Of a stretch of DNA of 64,000 nucleotides, positions 25,058 through 33,829 are shown in pieces. The stretch comes from an uncultured Paracoccaceae bacterium. Lineage in GTDB: Bacteria; Pseudomonadota; Alphaproteobacteria; Rhodobacterales; Rhodobacteraceae. The notes beneath the pieces are model-generated. The model was not told the DNA's origin. It ran no database searches and saw nothing but the letters and a program-made list of their open reading frames with translations. Made by a program: the position numbers and the translations under genes. The DNA is taken from the NCBI GenBank assembly GCA_947496535.1, contig CANMDE010000003.1, positions 620,001 to 684,000 on the forward strand, in the 5' to 3' direction. The first letter of the stretch is position 1. Every line of letters starts with the position of its first letter.

Positions 25058-26064
25058 ACCGATTGCCCCTTGAACAGGCCCGTTGGACGAAACAGAAGCA
25101 CGATGATCAGGATCACAAAGCTCACCGCGAATTTGTAGTCAGTGGACATGAGTTGCGCGAGGCCTGACGGCTCCAACCCGTCGGGCAGGGCGTAAACAAG
25201 CACCTTTTTCCATGCGTAAGTGATGGTCACTTCACTGAAAGCAATCACGAAACCGCCCGCAATAGCCCCCAGAGGACTGCCCAAACCGCCCACGATGGCG
25301 GCGGCAAAAATGGGCAAAAGCAGTTGGAAATAGGTGAAAGGCTTGAACGACTTGTCCAGACCATAAAGGACCCCGGCAATTGTGGTGAGCGCCGCAACGA
25401 TCAACCAAGTCACCATCACCACCCTTTCAGGATTGATGCCTGATAGCAGAGCAAGGTCCTCATTATCCGAAAACGCCCGCATCGATTTGCCCGTTCGCGT
25501 CTTGTTCAAAAACCAGAACAGCAGGGCCACTACGATGACCGCAGTGATCACCGTAATCGCTTGGGTCGTGCGAATGCCAAACCCCTCTTCCAGTCCCGAC
25601 CAGTCTCGGAATTCCCTGACCGTGAAGATAAAACGCTCCCCATCAGCAAAGTTTTGGTCACCCACGCCGATGATAAAACGCACCAGTCCGTTCATAACGA
25701 ACATCACGCCCATAGAGACGATCACAAGGATGACCGGCTTGGCCTTTTGCTGGCGATAAAACCGATAGACTATGCGGTCGGTCCCTAGCATGAGCAGCGC
25801 TGTGATCGCGATACCGAAGGGGAGGGCGAGAAGAGCAGTTGGCAACGGCCCAAAGTTGGCCCCTATGGACTGGAACCACCAAGTGAACAGGATGGTGATG
25901 GTGGTGCTAAAGGCCATCGTGTCGCCATGGGCGAAGTTCGAAAAGCGCAGAATGCCGTAGATCAGCGTGACACCAAGAGCACCGATGGCAAGCTGTGCGC
26001 CGTAGGCGAGGGCCGGGACCAGCACAAAGTTGGTCAAAACGATGAGGGAGTTTAGGAGATCCAC
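25054..26064 (-). CDS. livH: Branched-chain amino acid-type ABC transporter permease (LivH-like)
   Basis: 336 residues, with eight or so membrane segments. The LivH hallmark is seen at the start (LAIGALGVTLIYGILRFSNF then AHGDTMAF) and the EAA-like loop (MRAFSDNEDLALLSGINPE). The start is a GTG at 26064 with AGGAG eleven bases upstream; no nearby ATG fits. A 39-bp terminator-like repeat lies in the 70-bp gap between livF and this gene, which could lower expression of the two permeases. Confidence 0.88.
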   Translation of the reverse strand: MDLLNSLIVLTNFVLVPALAYGAQLAIGALGVTLIYGILRFSNFAHGDTMAFSTTITILFTWWFQSIGANFGPLPTALLALPFGIAITALLMLGTDRIVYRFYRQQKAKPVILVIVSMGVMFVMNGLVRFIIGVGDQNFADGERFIFTVREFRDWSGLEEGFGIRTTQAITVITAVIVVALLFWFLNKTRTGKSMRAFSDNEDLALLSGINPERVVMVTWLIVAALTTIAGVLYGLDKSFKPFTYFQLLLPIFAAAIVGGLGSPLGAIAGGFVIAFSEVTITYAWKKVLVYALPDGLEPSGLAQLMSTDYKFAVSFVILIIVLLFRPTGLFKGQSV

Positions 26065-26078
26065 AAAATGCTCCTATG

Positions 26079-26117
26079 CTTCATCTTGGCCGAAAAACTC
26101 CAGCCGGAGGCTCCCCA
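26079..26117 (-). repeat. 39-bp terminator-like repeat, copy A
   Basis: Nearly identical (37 of 39 bases) to 57544-57582. On the minus strand it reads as a short GC stem (CTCC with GGAG) followed by TTTTT and then a conserved GGCCAAGATGAAG tail. It lies between livF and livH. The hairpin and T-run suggest a terminator; the conserved tail suggests a dispersed family. Confidence 0.6.
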
Positions 26118-26134
26118 TCTATCCACGCTTCCCG

Positions 26135-26848
26135 TCATCCGCCCAAAAAACTCCGCCTTACTTCAGAATCGGCCAACAGCTCTTTCCCGGTACCGGTATG
26201 CGCGTTCCGCCCTTGTACCAGCACATAGCCCTTGTCGGCGATTTCAAGCGCTTGCCGCGCGTTCTGTTCGACCATCAGGATGGGGATGCCGGTGCGAGCG
26301 ACCTCGATAATCCGGTCAAAAAGCTCGTCCATCACGATGGGGGAAACCCCGGCAGTCGGCTCATCCAGCATCAGGACCTTGGGCTGTGTCATCAGCGCCC
26401 GACCGACGGCCACCTGCTGGCGCTGACCGCCCGACAATTCACCCGCAGCCTGGAGGCGTTTCTCTTTGAGGATCGGGAAAAGGTCATAGACTTGCGCCAT
26501 TGTTCCGCGAAAATCATCCCGACGGATGAAAGCGCCCATTTCCAGATTTTCCTCGACGGTGAGTGAGGTGAAGATGTTGGAGGTCTGGGGTACGAACCCC
26601 ATACCCTGAACCACGCGCTGTTGTGGGGTGAGTGCGGTGATATCGTCCCCATCCAGCCGCACAGCACCGCCACGGACATCGAGCATCCCGAAAACCGCTT
26701 TCATGGCGGTCGATTTGCCAGCGCCGTTCGGCCCGACGATGACGGCAATCTCGCCTCGGTTCACGCTGATGGTGCAATCATGCAGAATGTCGGGGCCCTT
26801 GCCGTAGCCGCCGGTCATGCTGTCGCCAATGAGAAACGGTTCTGTCAT
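26135..26848 (-). CDS. livF: ABC transporter ATP-binding protein (LivF-like)
   Basis: 237 residues. Walker A is GPNGAGKST, the Q-loop follows VPQTSNIF, the signature is ELSGGQRQQVA, Walker B is VLMLDEPTAG and the H/switch region is VEQNARQAL. This is the LivF subgroup with the short C-terminus ending SFLGG. It powers transport with LivG at the membrane. The ATG at 26848 lacks a clear ribosome site; a TTG at 26890 is an alternative. It may rely on coupling from the small membrane gene that ends at 26883. Confidence 0.88.
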   Translation of the reverse strand: MTEPFLIGDSMTGGYGKGPDILHDCTISVNRGEIAVIVGPNGAGKSTAMKAVFGMLDVRGGAVRLDGDDITALTPQQRVVQGMGFVPQTSNIFTSLTVEENLEMGAFIRRDDFRGTMAQVYDLFPILKEKRLQAAGELSGGQRQQVAVGRALMTQPKVLMLDEPTAGVSPIVMDELFDRIIEVARTGIPILMVEQNARQALEIADKGYVLVQGRNAHTGTGKELLADSEVRRSFLGG

Positions 26849-26882
26849 TTTATCATCGTTTTGCGGGTGAAAGGCGGTGTCA

Positions 26883-27032
26883 TTAGCCAAGGGCGTCTCT
26901 CACCGCTGGGGGAAGATTTTGCATGAATTGCTGTTGCTCCAGAGGCGATGCAATGCCGAAATACCAAACTGCGGAACCCACGATCGACATCATTGTGAAC
27001 CACACGACAAATTTAAGTATGACACGCATCAT
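26883..27032 (-). CDS. Small single-span membrane protein within the liv operon
   Basis: 49 residues beginning MMRVILKFVVWFTMM. One hydrophobic helix (about residues 3-25) is followed by a short polar tail rich in Gln and Pro. Its ATG overlaps the livG stop as ATGA, and its TAA is followed directly by the livF leader, so it is translated in series with transporter genes. I do not recognise the family. Its place between the two ATPase genes suggests a transporter-associated subunit or regulator, by inference. Coding status rests on the overlap, the clean frame and the plausible membrane helix. Confidence 0.6.
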   Translation of the reverse strand: MMRVILKFVVWFTMMSIVGSAVWYFGIASPLEQQQFMQNLPPAVRDALG

Positions 27033-27811
27033 GCTGTCAAAACGCCCTTATTCTTCAATCCCGTCCCCAAATACGCCTCGATCACTTGCTCGTTGGCTTT
27101 GATCTCGGCCAGTGTCCCTTCGGCCAGCACATGCCCCTCGGCCATGCAGATCACCGGATCACAGAGCCGTTCGATGAAGTCCATATCGTGTTCAATGACC
27201 ACAAATGTATATCCGCGTTCTTGGTTAAGCCGGATGATTGCGTCCCCGATCGTGTTCAGCAGCGTGCGGTTCACACCTGCGCCAACTTCATCCAGAAACA
27301 CGATCCGGGCGTCCACCATCATGGTCCGCCCCAATTCCAGTAGCTTTTTCTGCCCGCCAGAAAGGTTACCCGCCTTTTCTTCCTTCAGATGATCAATGGT
27401 AAGGAATTCCAACACTTCATCTGCCTTGGCTTGCAACGCCCGTTCTTCGTCGGCGATGCGGCGACGACCGAACCAGGTGTTCCATAGCCGTTCGCCAGAC
27501 TGCCCGGCTGGCACCATCATCAGGTTTTCGCCGACGGTCATGGTCGAAAATTCATGGGCAATCTGGAACGTCCGCAGCAGCCCCTTGTGAAACAGCTCAT
27601 GCGGCGGAAGCCCGGTAATGTCTTCCCCGTTCATTGTTACCCGGCCCGATGTTGGTTTCAGAACCCCGGCTATGACATTGAAAAAGGTTGTTTTTCCCGC
27701 TCCGTTCGGCCCGATCAGCCCCGTGATCGACCCTTCCGCGATTTGCAAGGACGCGCCATCAACGGCTCGAAAACCACCAAAGGTTTTCACCATATCCTCA
27801 ACTACGATCAT
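27029..27811 (-). CDS. livG: ABC transporter ATP-binding protein (LivG-like)
   Basis: 260 residues with Walker A GPNGAGKTT, signature NLSGGQKKLLELG, Walker B IVFLDEVGAG and the H-loop in VVIEHDMDFI. The longer C-terminus (EGTLAEIKANEQVIEAYLG) is the LivG mark. Walker B is followed by VGAGVN rather than the common PxAG, a variant seen in some members. It pairs with LivF. The gene follows the binding-protein gene after a terminator-like hairpin, so it is probably made at lower levels than the binding protein. Confidence 0.88.
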   Translation of the reverse strand: MIVVEDMVKTFGGFRAVDGASLQIAEGSITGLIGPNGAGKTTFFNVIAGVLKPTSGRVTMNGEDITGLPPHELFHKGLLRTFQIAHEFSTMTVGENLMMVPAGQSGERLWNTWFGRRRIADEERALQAKADEVLEFLTIDHLKEEKAGNLSGGQKKLLELGRTMMVDARIVFLDEVGAGVNRTLLNTIGDAIIRLNQERGYTFVVIEHDMDFIERLCDPVICMAEGHVLAEGTLAEIKANEQVIEAYLGTGLKNKGVLTA

Positions 27812-27836
27812 GCAGGGGTCCTTGGGTTTTGGTCAA

Positions 27837-27864
27837 AACGGCGCGAAGCGTATCCCGCGCCGTT
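27837..27864 (-). terminator. Partial terminator between livK-like and livG genes
   Basis: AACGGCGCG and CGCGCCGTT form a perfect 9-bp stem with a 10-base loop; on the minus strand TTTTG ends the structure. Such hairpins after a binding-protein gene commonly let the binding protein be made in excess. Confidence 0.6.
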
Positions 27865-27882
27865 CTGTTTTCTAAGTTTATC

Positions 27883-29064
27883 TTAGCGGAAACCGACTGT
27901 TGCCATTTCGCCGCCTTCGATGACGATCTGGCGGTAATTCCCAGCGCTTTCGCCGCCATCCACCAGTTCAACGGCTGAGGCACCAACATAGTCGATATCC
28001 CCACCACCGGCGAGAATTTCCAGCCCTTTGGCCAGTTCACCGGGGAAGATCTGCTCTCCCGGCGCGTTGGCGACGGTTTCAACCATCTCTTTGTAGGCGG
28101 CGGGATCTGTCGATCCTGCGGCTTGCATTGCAAGAAGGATAAGAGCAGCAGCATCATAGCTTTCGCTGGTATACGTGGATGAAGCGTCAAACGCATCGCC
28201 CACCGCATCGGCAAACATGGCAGCCCCTTCGCTATCAGTACCCGGGGCTTGGCCGGTCGAGCCTTCGATCTCGTCACCGAAATTCGCCGTGAGCTGATCG
28301 CCGATCATGCCATCGGGGAAGTGGAACGTGTCAAATGCACCGGTATCAAGTGCGGCACGGACAATGCCAGCCCCGCCCTGATCCACATAACCTGCAACGA
28401 CCAGCCGATCCCCACCGGCAGAGGCCAATGCGCCAACCTCGGCAGAGTAATCCGCTTTGCCATCCTCATGTGCCGCGCTGAGTGTAACGGTGCCACCCGC
28501 AGCCTCGAATGCGGACTGGAATGCATCTGCCAGACCCTGCCCATAGTCGTTATTGGTATAGGTCAAAGCAACCGAGCTGATGCCATCTTCCATCAAGATG
28601 TCGGCCATGATTTTACCCTGCCGCGCATCCGACGGCGCTGTGCGGAAAAAGAGGCCGTCATCTTCTGCCGTGGTCAGTGCCGGCGACGTGGCCGAAGGTG
28701 AGATCATCACAGCGCCATTAGGCACAGCCACGTTGGACAGAATGGCGCCGGTCACACCGGAGCAGTCCGCGCCAACAATGCCGTTTACACCGTCGCTGGT
28801 GATCAGTCGTTCAGCAGCAGCCGTTGCCGCTGCCGCATCCACGCAGGTACTGTCTGCGCGGACTGGTGTGACGGTGGAGCCGTCCAGAAATAAGCCGGAT
28901 TCGCTCACTTCCGTCATAGCGAATTCAGCAGCGTCGGCCATGGCAGGTGTCAGTGATTCAATCGGGCCGGTAAAGCCCAGGATCACCCCAAGTGTGACGT
29001 CTTCGGCATGTGCTGCACCGGTCAATCCGATGACGGCGGTTGACGCCATAAGCAATTTCTTCAT
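27883..29064 (-). CDS. Periplasmic substrate-binding protein of ABC transporter (LivK/AmiC type)
   Basis: 393 residues. A Sec signal peptide is clear (MKKLLMASTAVIGLTGAAHA, cut before EDVTLG). The mature part starts VTLGVILGFTGPIESLTP, the typical periplasmic-binding type I fold, with VNGIVGADCSGVTGAIL and ALTYTNNDYGQGLADAF segments later. It captures the ligand for the livFGHM transporter. Ligand class (branched-chain amino acid, amide, other) cannot be fixed by eye. It is the first gene of the operon. Confidence 0.88.
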   Translation of the reverse strand: MKKLLMASTAVIGLTGAAHAEDVTLGVILGFTGPIESLTPAMADAAEFAMTEVSESGLFLDGSTVTPVRADSTCVDAAAATAAAERLITSDGVNGIVGADCSGVTGAILSNVAVPNGAVMISPSATSPALTTAEDDGLFFRTAPSDARQGKIMADILMEDGISSVALTYTNNDYGQGLADAFQSAFEAAGGTVTLSAAHEDGKADYSAEVGALASAGGDRLVVAGYVDQGGAGIVRAALDTGAFDTFHFPDGMIGDQLTANFGDEIEGSTGQAPGTDSEGAAMFADAVGDAFDASSTYTSESYDAAALILLAMQAAGSTDPAAYKEMVETVANAPGEQIFPGELAKGLEILAGGGDIDYVGASAVELVDGGESAGNYRQIVIEGGEMATVGFR

Positions 29065-29224
29065 TTTATCGTTCTCCCTGGAATTTTCATTCTCTGAGGC
29101 GAGATTAGCAGCCGGAATTCAAAAAGAAAGGCGAAACGGGCACGGTTCAACTGTCGCGAAAGATGTCCGACCCGGTCCGGTCTGCTTCCTCGTTATCAAT
29201 CGGCCCGATACTTTGGCTAAGCCT

Positions 29225-29389
29225 TCATGTCATAAGAAGAGGCTGCGAGATTTCGCCCTCAGGGATATCGCAGGCACTGTCATTTTCACATCCGGCTTTC
29301 GGATCGCAAGGCACCACTACTTCGTCCGCCGATGCGCTTGTGCCAAAAGAGACCAAAAGGCCAAAAAATCCCCAAAAAACGTATTTCAT
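29225..29389 (-). CDS. Small secreted protein, three cysteines
   Basis: 54 residues. MKYVFWGFFGLLVSFGTSASA looks like a signal peptide, leaving a mature peptide of about 33 residues with three Cys in a PCDPKAGCENDSACDIP stretch. The ATG at 29389 has GGACAGG upstream; the frame is open further to 29422. I do not recognise the family. It stands alone between the DUF1499 gene and the ABC operon. Coding is probable only from the signal-like N-terminus. Confidence 0.4.
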   Translation of the reverse strand: MKYVFWGFFGLLVSFGTSASADEVVVPCDPKAGCENDSACDIPEGEISQPLLMT

Positions 29390-29469
29390 TATCATGCCTG
29401 TCCAATATGGAATGGGGAACATCTAACAAATTCAGCCTGTCCAATCAACAAAACCGGGCATCTGAAAGG

Positions 29470-30210
29470 CTAGGAAATGAACGCCGCAATAAATTCGCGT
29501 ATTCGTTCAGCATTCATGCCCCGATCGCCGCGTCCAATGCGGGAAACACTGCGCAGATCGATATAGCTGCCGTCCTCGTTCGGCGTGACGACAACAACCA
29601 CGTCATCAATGAATGCAAAGAACGGCGTTGTGGCCGATGCCTCGTACCGCATTGCGACGCTGTCCTCGTCAACGATTTCCCACCCCATATCCTGCCCGAT
29701 GTCGACCGCCTTGGTAAATGCATCTGCAGGTGCCAGTTCGGACTGGATTGTCAGAATATCGGGATAGGCTTGCTTTTGCTGCGAAGCAATTTCCTGCCCG
29801 CCATAGGCAAGCGTGTTACGCGCGCCGGGGCGGCTATCGGTCAGCACAACAAATTCAGGAGGTGCGTCAGTATTGGTCGTGATGTCGTGGATCGCAGGCA
29901 GGCGCACGGGGGCGCGCATCGTTGTCATTATTGTTGGCGTTAGTATGCCGAGTCCGACCACCAAAGCAAACAATGCTTTGCCTTTTCCTGTTCTGTTCGA
30001 TCGGGTGAACAAGTAGATCAAACAGGCAAGCGCGAGTGCCGAAATGGCATAACCGATGGGGTTGATCGTCTGGCGGGCGTAGCCGAAGCCCACAATCGGT
30101 TCCCATAGCCCGAGCTTTGCTCCGAAGACGATAATCCCAATAGCTGCCAGGCCAATCAACGCCAGAAGAAGAGTAAGATTTGCGAATTTGGACGATTGTT
30201 TGAGATCCAT
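29470..30210 (-). CDS. DUF1499 domain membrane protein
   Basis: 246 residues. Three membrane segments fill the first 110 residues, followed by a soluble DUF1499 domain that starts PAIHDITTNTDAPPEF and contains AYPDI and a DDVVVVVTPNEDGSYIDLRS core. Function of the domain is unknown. A GAGGAG ribosome site fits the ATG at 30210. It is monocistronic, downstream of a GlxA-like regulator on the same strand. Confidence 0.8.
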   Translation of the reverse strand: MDLKQSSKFANLTLLLALIGLAAIGIIVFGAKLGLWEPIVGFGYARQTINPIGYAISALALACLIYLFTRSNRTGKGKALFALVVGLGILTPTIMTTMRAPVRLPAIHDITTNTDAPPEFVVLTDSRPGARNTLAYGGQEIASQQKQAYPDILTIQSELAPADAFTKAVDIGQDMGWEIVDEDSVAMRYEASATTPFFAFIDDVVVVVTPNEDGSYIDLRSVSRIGRGDRGMNAERIREFIAAFIS

Positions 30211-30331
30211 CTGAGGTTTCTCCTCTTTGCTGGTCTAAATTCACCATATGGGAACCGCCGCAACGCAGCAAGTCGCCACAAACGGGTGCGGATATATTTG
30301 GGTGCTCAGATGGTTTTCAGAAAAAGCATGC

Positions 30332-31327
30332 CTAAATGCGCGCCGCCTGACTGCCTCGTTCGCGATATGGGGTCGTATTGTAATGTGAGCGATAGCACTT
30401 GGAAAAATGCGAAGGTGAGGCAAAACCGCAAGCGAGGGCGACATTAATGACTGTCATATCGGTTTGCATCAGCAGATTGCGCGCTTTTTGCAGGCGCAGT
30501 TCCATATAATAACGCTTTGGGCTGCGCGACAGATACCGTCTGAACAGCCGTTCCAGTTGGCGCGTGGACATGCCGACATCGCGGGCAAGAACGGAAGGGC
30601 TAATCGGCTCTTCAATGTTGCTTTCCATAATCTGGATCACACGGGACAGTTTCGGATGCCGGACACCGATCCGTGTTGGGATCGACAGCCGCTGGGTGTC
30701 CCGATCAGTGCGGATGGAAGAATATATCAAGATATCCGCCACCGCGTTGGCCAGCTCTTCACCGTGATCGTCGGCAATGATCTTGAGCATCAGATCGATC
30801 GAAGCGGTCCCGCCGGCCGTGGTGATCCGGTTTCCATCAACCACAAAGACCGATTTTGTCAGCTCAACCTCGTCGAAATCCTCGGCAAAGCTGTCATGGT
30901 TTTCCCAGTGGATGGTAGCCTTTTTCCCGTCCAGCAGCCCTGCCTTGGCCATTGTGTACCCAGCTGTGCAAAGACCGGCTGTTGCGGCACCCCGGCGGGC
31001 CTCGCGGCGGAGCCAGTTCAGCAACCGTTTTGTCGTTGCAGCCTGAATATCCTGCCCACCACAAAGCATGATCGTGTCGTCACGGTCCAGTTCTCCCAGA
31101 TCACCATCCAGCTGGAAGGTGCAACCGTTGGAGCAGGTCGCTATTTCGCCGCCCTCACCAATGTTGACCCAGCTGTAAAGGGTCTTGTTGGCTGTGCGAT
31201 TTGCAACGCGCAGGCATTCAATTGCGCTCGCAAAGCAAAGCATTGTGAATTGTGGCAACAGCACAAACACAAACCGGCGCCGTTTGCCATCATGGGTAAC
31301 ATCAACAAGCTGGGGATCTGTGGACAT
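30332..31327 (-). CDS. GlxA/AraC family transcriptional regulator with DJ-1/PfpI-like domain
   Basis: 331 residues. The N-terminal half is a DJ-1/PfpI-like (glutamine amidotransferase-like) sensor domain, with MLCGGQDIQAATTK and the elbow-like AGLCTAGYTMAKAGLLDGK. The C-terminal 110 residues hold two AraC helix-turn-helix motifs (SVLARDVGMSTRQLERLFRR and VINVALACGFASPSHFSK). Such regulators control catabolism of carnitine, choline or related amines in related bacteria; the target here is unknown. The ATG at 31327 gives family length, although the frame runs on to 31387. Confidence 0.85.
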   Translation of the reverse strand: MSTDPQLVDVTHDGKRRRFVFVLLPQFTMLCFASAIECLRVANRTANKTLYSWVNIGEGGEIATCSNGCTFQLDGDLGELDRDDTIMLCGGQDIQAATTKRLLNWLRREARRGAATAGLCTAGYTMAKAGLLDGKKATIHWENHDSFAEDFDEVELTKSVFVVDGNRITTAGGTASIDLMLKIIADDHGEELANAVADILIYSSIRTDRDTQRLSIPTRIGVRHPKLSRVIQIMESNIEEPISPSVLARDVGMSTRQLERLFRRYLSRSPKRYYMELRLQKARNLLMQTDMTVINVALACGFASPSHFSKCYRSHYNTTPYRERGSQAARI

Positions 31328-31549
31328 GGTGAAGAGCCTGGCACATTTAGATTGAAAGACATCAACAGGTTTGTGTTGCACGATCAATAGAGAAACGTCA
31401 CCCCGTCTGACGAAACTGCGACTGCCCGATCAGTTTCAGAATGCCTGTATTTCCTGCATTTAATGATTGGCCCGCGGCTCTGGCCGCGCTATACGCCACA
31501 TCTGAGGATAAATACGTCCCTCATCAACCCTTGGATATGGAGCAAGACG

Positions 31550-32920
31550 ATGACGAACTGGCAAAAATCTGACTGGCGCAGCAAGCCCCGGGTTCAGATG
31601 CCTGAGTATACCGACGCAGCCGCATTGAACGCTGTTGAAGGTCGTCTTGCCAGCTATCCACCGCTTGTTTTTGCCGGTGAGGCGCGCAAGCTGAAATCGC
31701 ACCTTGCCGCGGTCAGTAAAGGTGAGGCGTTTTTGCTGCAAGGCGGTGACTGCGCCGAAAGTTTCGCGGAGTTTTCGGCCGACGGTATTCGCGACACGTT
31801 CAAGGTCATGCTGCAGATGGCAATGGTGCTGACTTACGGTGCCAAGTTGCCGGTTGTGAAAGTTGGCCGGATTGCGGGCCAAATGGCCAAGCCACGCTCG
31901 GCCCCGAACGAGACCATCGACGGAACAGAGCTGCCAAGCTACCGCGGTGACATCGTCAATGGTTTCGACTTCACCCCTGAGGCGCGCATTCCGGATCCAG
32001 AGCGTATGCTGCAAGCCTATCTGCAGTCCGCCGCTACGCTGAACCTGTTGCGTGCTTTCTCGACAGGTGGTTTTGCTGACGTGCATCAGGTGCATGGCTG
32101 GACGTTGGGCTTTACCGATGCCAACGAGGTCAAGAAATACAGCGACATGGCCGCAAGGATCAGCGACACGCTGGCATTTATGGAGGCTGCGGGTATCCGC
32201 GATGAGGCCGCCCATGCTTTGGAAACGGTTGAATTCTACACCAGCCATGAAGCGCTGCTTCTGGAATACGAAGAGGCGCTGTGCCGGTTGGATTCCACAT
32301 CAGGCAAATGGCTGGCTGGTTCTGGTCACATGATCTGGATTGGCGACCGCACACGTCAGCCGGACGGTGCGCATGTTGAGTTCTGCAAGGGTGTACAGAA
32401 CCCGATTGGTCTGAAATGCGGTCCAAGCATGACGACTGGCCATCTGAAATCGCTGATTTCGTCCCTGAACCCGGAAAACGAGCCCGGGCGTCTGACCCTG
32501 ATTGCCCGTTTTGGTGCAGGTTCTGTTGGTGAGCATCTGCCTCGCCTTATCCGGGCCGTTGAAGAAGAGGGCGCGAACGTCGTTTGGACCTGTGACGCGA
32601 TGCATGGCAACACGATCAAGTCCACATCAGGCTATAAGACCCGACCATTCGACAGCGTGCTGCGCGAAGTACGGGAGTTCTTTGCGGTGCATAATGCTGA
32701 GGGTAGCATCCCCGGCGGTGTGCATTTCGAGATGACAGGCAAAGACGTGACCGAATGCACCGGCGGTGTGCGGGCTGTCACGGACGAAGATCTTTCAAGT
32801 CGCTATCACACCGCGTGCGATCCGCGTTTGAATGCATCTCAGTCTTTGGAATTGGCATTCTTGGTGGCAGAAGAGCTTTCCAACCGCCGCGACACACTGG
32901 TTCAAGCCAAGGCTGGCTGA
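31550..32920 (+). CDS. 3-deoxy-7-phosphoheptulonate (DAHP) synthase, class II
   Basis: 456 residues, the class II (plant-like) enzyme that condenses phosphoenolpyruvate and erythrose 4-phosphate in the first step of the shikimate pathway. Motifs include [43 protein letters not shown] and [19 protein letters not shown] at 31539-31542 supports the ATG at 31550; the frame is open further up to 31463 but that extension is not conserved-looking. A strong bidirectional terminator follows. It is divergent from the GlxA-like regulator, which need not control it. Confidence 0.92.
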   Translation: MTNWQKSDWRSKPRVQMPEYTDAAALNAVEGRLASYPPLVFAGEARKLKSHLAAVSKGEAFLLQGGDCAESFAEFSADGIRDTFKVMLQMAMVLTYGAKLPVVKVGRIAGQMAKPRSAPNETIDGTELPSYRGDIVNGFDFTPEARIPDPERMLQAYLQSAATLNLLRAFSTGGFADVHQVHGWTLGFTDANEVKKYSDMAARISDTLAFMEAAGIRDEAAHALETVEFYTSHEALLLEYEEALCRLDSTSGKWLAGSGHMIWIGDRTRQPDGAHVEFCKGVQNPIGLKCGPSMTTGHLKSLISSLNPENEPGRLTLIARFGAGSVGEHLPRLIRAVEEEGANVVWTCDAMHGNTIKSTSGYKTRPFDSVLREVREFFAVHNAEGSIPGGVHFEMTGKDVTECTGGVRAVTDEDLSSRYHTACDPRLNASQSLELAFLVAEELSNRRDTLVQAKAG

Positions 32921-32950
32921 CGGTTTTTCCAAGCCGAATGATCGACAGAA

Positions 32951-32981
32951 GACCGGAAAACCAAAACAGGGTTTTCCGGTC
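32951..32981. terminator. Strong rho-independent terminator, probably bidirectional
   Basis: GACCGGAAAACC and GGTTTTCCGGTC form a perfect 12-bp stem with a 7-base loop, followed by TTTTAT on the plus strand. It lies between the convergent DAHP synthase and PAS_5 genes, so it may serve both. Confidence 0.8.
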
Positions 32982-32990
32982 TTTTATGTT

Positions 32991-33632
32991 TCAGGTGTTG
33001 TTGACGACAAGTCGCAGAGAAGGGCCGTTCCTGTCGCCGGTACTGACCGACCGTGTGGCCCATTTGGGTCGCTCTGCCGCCAGCTGCAAACCCAATGCCT
33101 CGCGCCGGATGTCTATATCGGGGTCAATCTCAAATCGCCGGGGCCGGGTGCCGACGACACCCTCTGTGACAATTGCGCCCAGAATCCGCGTTGTATTCCC
33201 TTTGTCATCACGCAACGGCAGCAGCAGTATGGTTCCCGTCAGGGCAGGACGGACCAAATTACCCGGTGACACGAGCGGAACGGCAAGAATGGCAGGTCCA
33301 CTAAACGCATCTTCGATCAAATCCGCAATCTGATCGCGGGCAGTGGGCAGGAAGAACGTGCTGATCGGCATGCCGCGCGCATCCATTTTCAACAGATGGT
33401 GCAATTGTTGGCCCGCAACCCGCATACGCGCGATACCGGGTGCGACGCGTTGCAGGATGAAGGCATGCGGCAAGGCGTCATCGATCTGGCTTGGCTCAAT
33501 GTCATTGCGCGAAGGAATTCTTTGCGTATCGCGCAGCGCCCGCCAGTAGCGTTCGAGACTTTTCAGGATCTCGCTTTCAGCACCCGGCTCGTCGGATTTG
33601 CGTCTTTTGTGATTTTCTTCAATCTTGCTCAT
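32991..33632 (-). CDS. PAS domain (PAS_5) protein
   Basis: 213 residues matching the alphaproteobacterial PAS_5 family: LERYWRALRDTQRIPSRNDI, DALPHAFILQRVAPGIARMR and the middle RPALTGTILLLPLRD. The N-terminus is highly charged. No output domain is attached, so it probably works with a partner or binds a small ligand; the function is unknown. Convergent with the DAHP synthase gene and separated by a shared terminator. Confidence 0.75.
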   Translation of the reverse strand: MSKIEENHKRRKSDEPGAESEILKSLERYWRALRDTQRIPSRNDIEPSQIDDALPHAFILQRVAPGIARMRVAGQQLHHLLKMDARGMPISTFFLPTARDQIADLIEDAFSGPAILAVPLVSPGNLVRPALTGTILLLPLRDDKGNTTRILGAIVTEGVVGTRPRRFEIDPDIDIRREALGLQLAAERPKWATRSVSTGDRNGPSLRLVVNNT

Positions 33633-33829
33633 TTCAAATTCTTCCCCCGCATCCTGTTTGTCGGATTGAATTTGTCCGCTCGTCTCCCATGAATCAACTT
33701 TAACAAAGGTTAGCTAAAAATTCACTTAACAAAGTGCTAACCGGTTAATGACTGTGTCAAACAGGCTTGCCCCGCCTTCGGCTTTGCCTTTAGTTGCGTG
33801 CAAAAATAACCATCCGGGGGACACTTGAT
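33633..33829. promoter_or_regulatory. Divergent promoter region, PAS_5 gene and yicC
   Basis: About 200 bp between divergent genes. It holds several TTAA-containing words, including TTAACAAAG twice (33700 and 33726) and a TTAA-N7-CTAA at 33726-33740 that is one base off a CtrA box. A GGGGGA ribosome site lies at about 33816-33821 for yicC. No RNA gene is visible. Confidence 0.4.

Noticed and set aside
31460..32248. Minus frame of 262 codons opposite DAHP synthase
   Set aside because: Shadow frame; the plus-strand class II DAHP synthase is unmistakable.
33726..33740. TTAA-N7-CTAA as a second CtrA site
   Set aside because: One mismatch to the consensus in an AT-rich promoter region; not distinguishable from chance.
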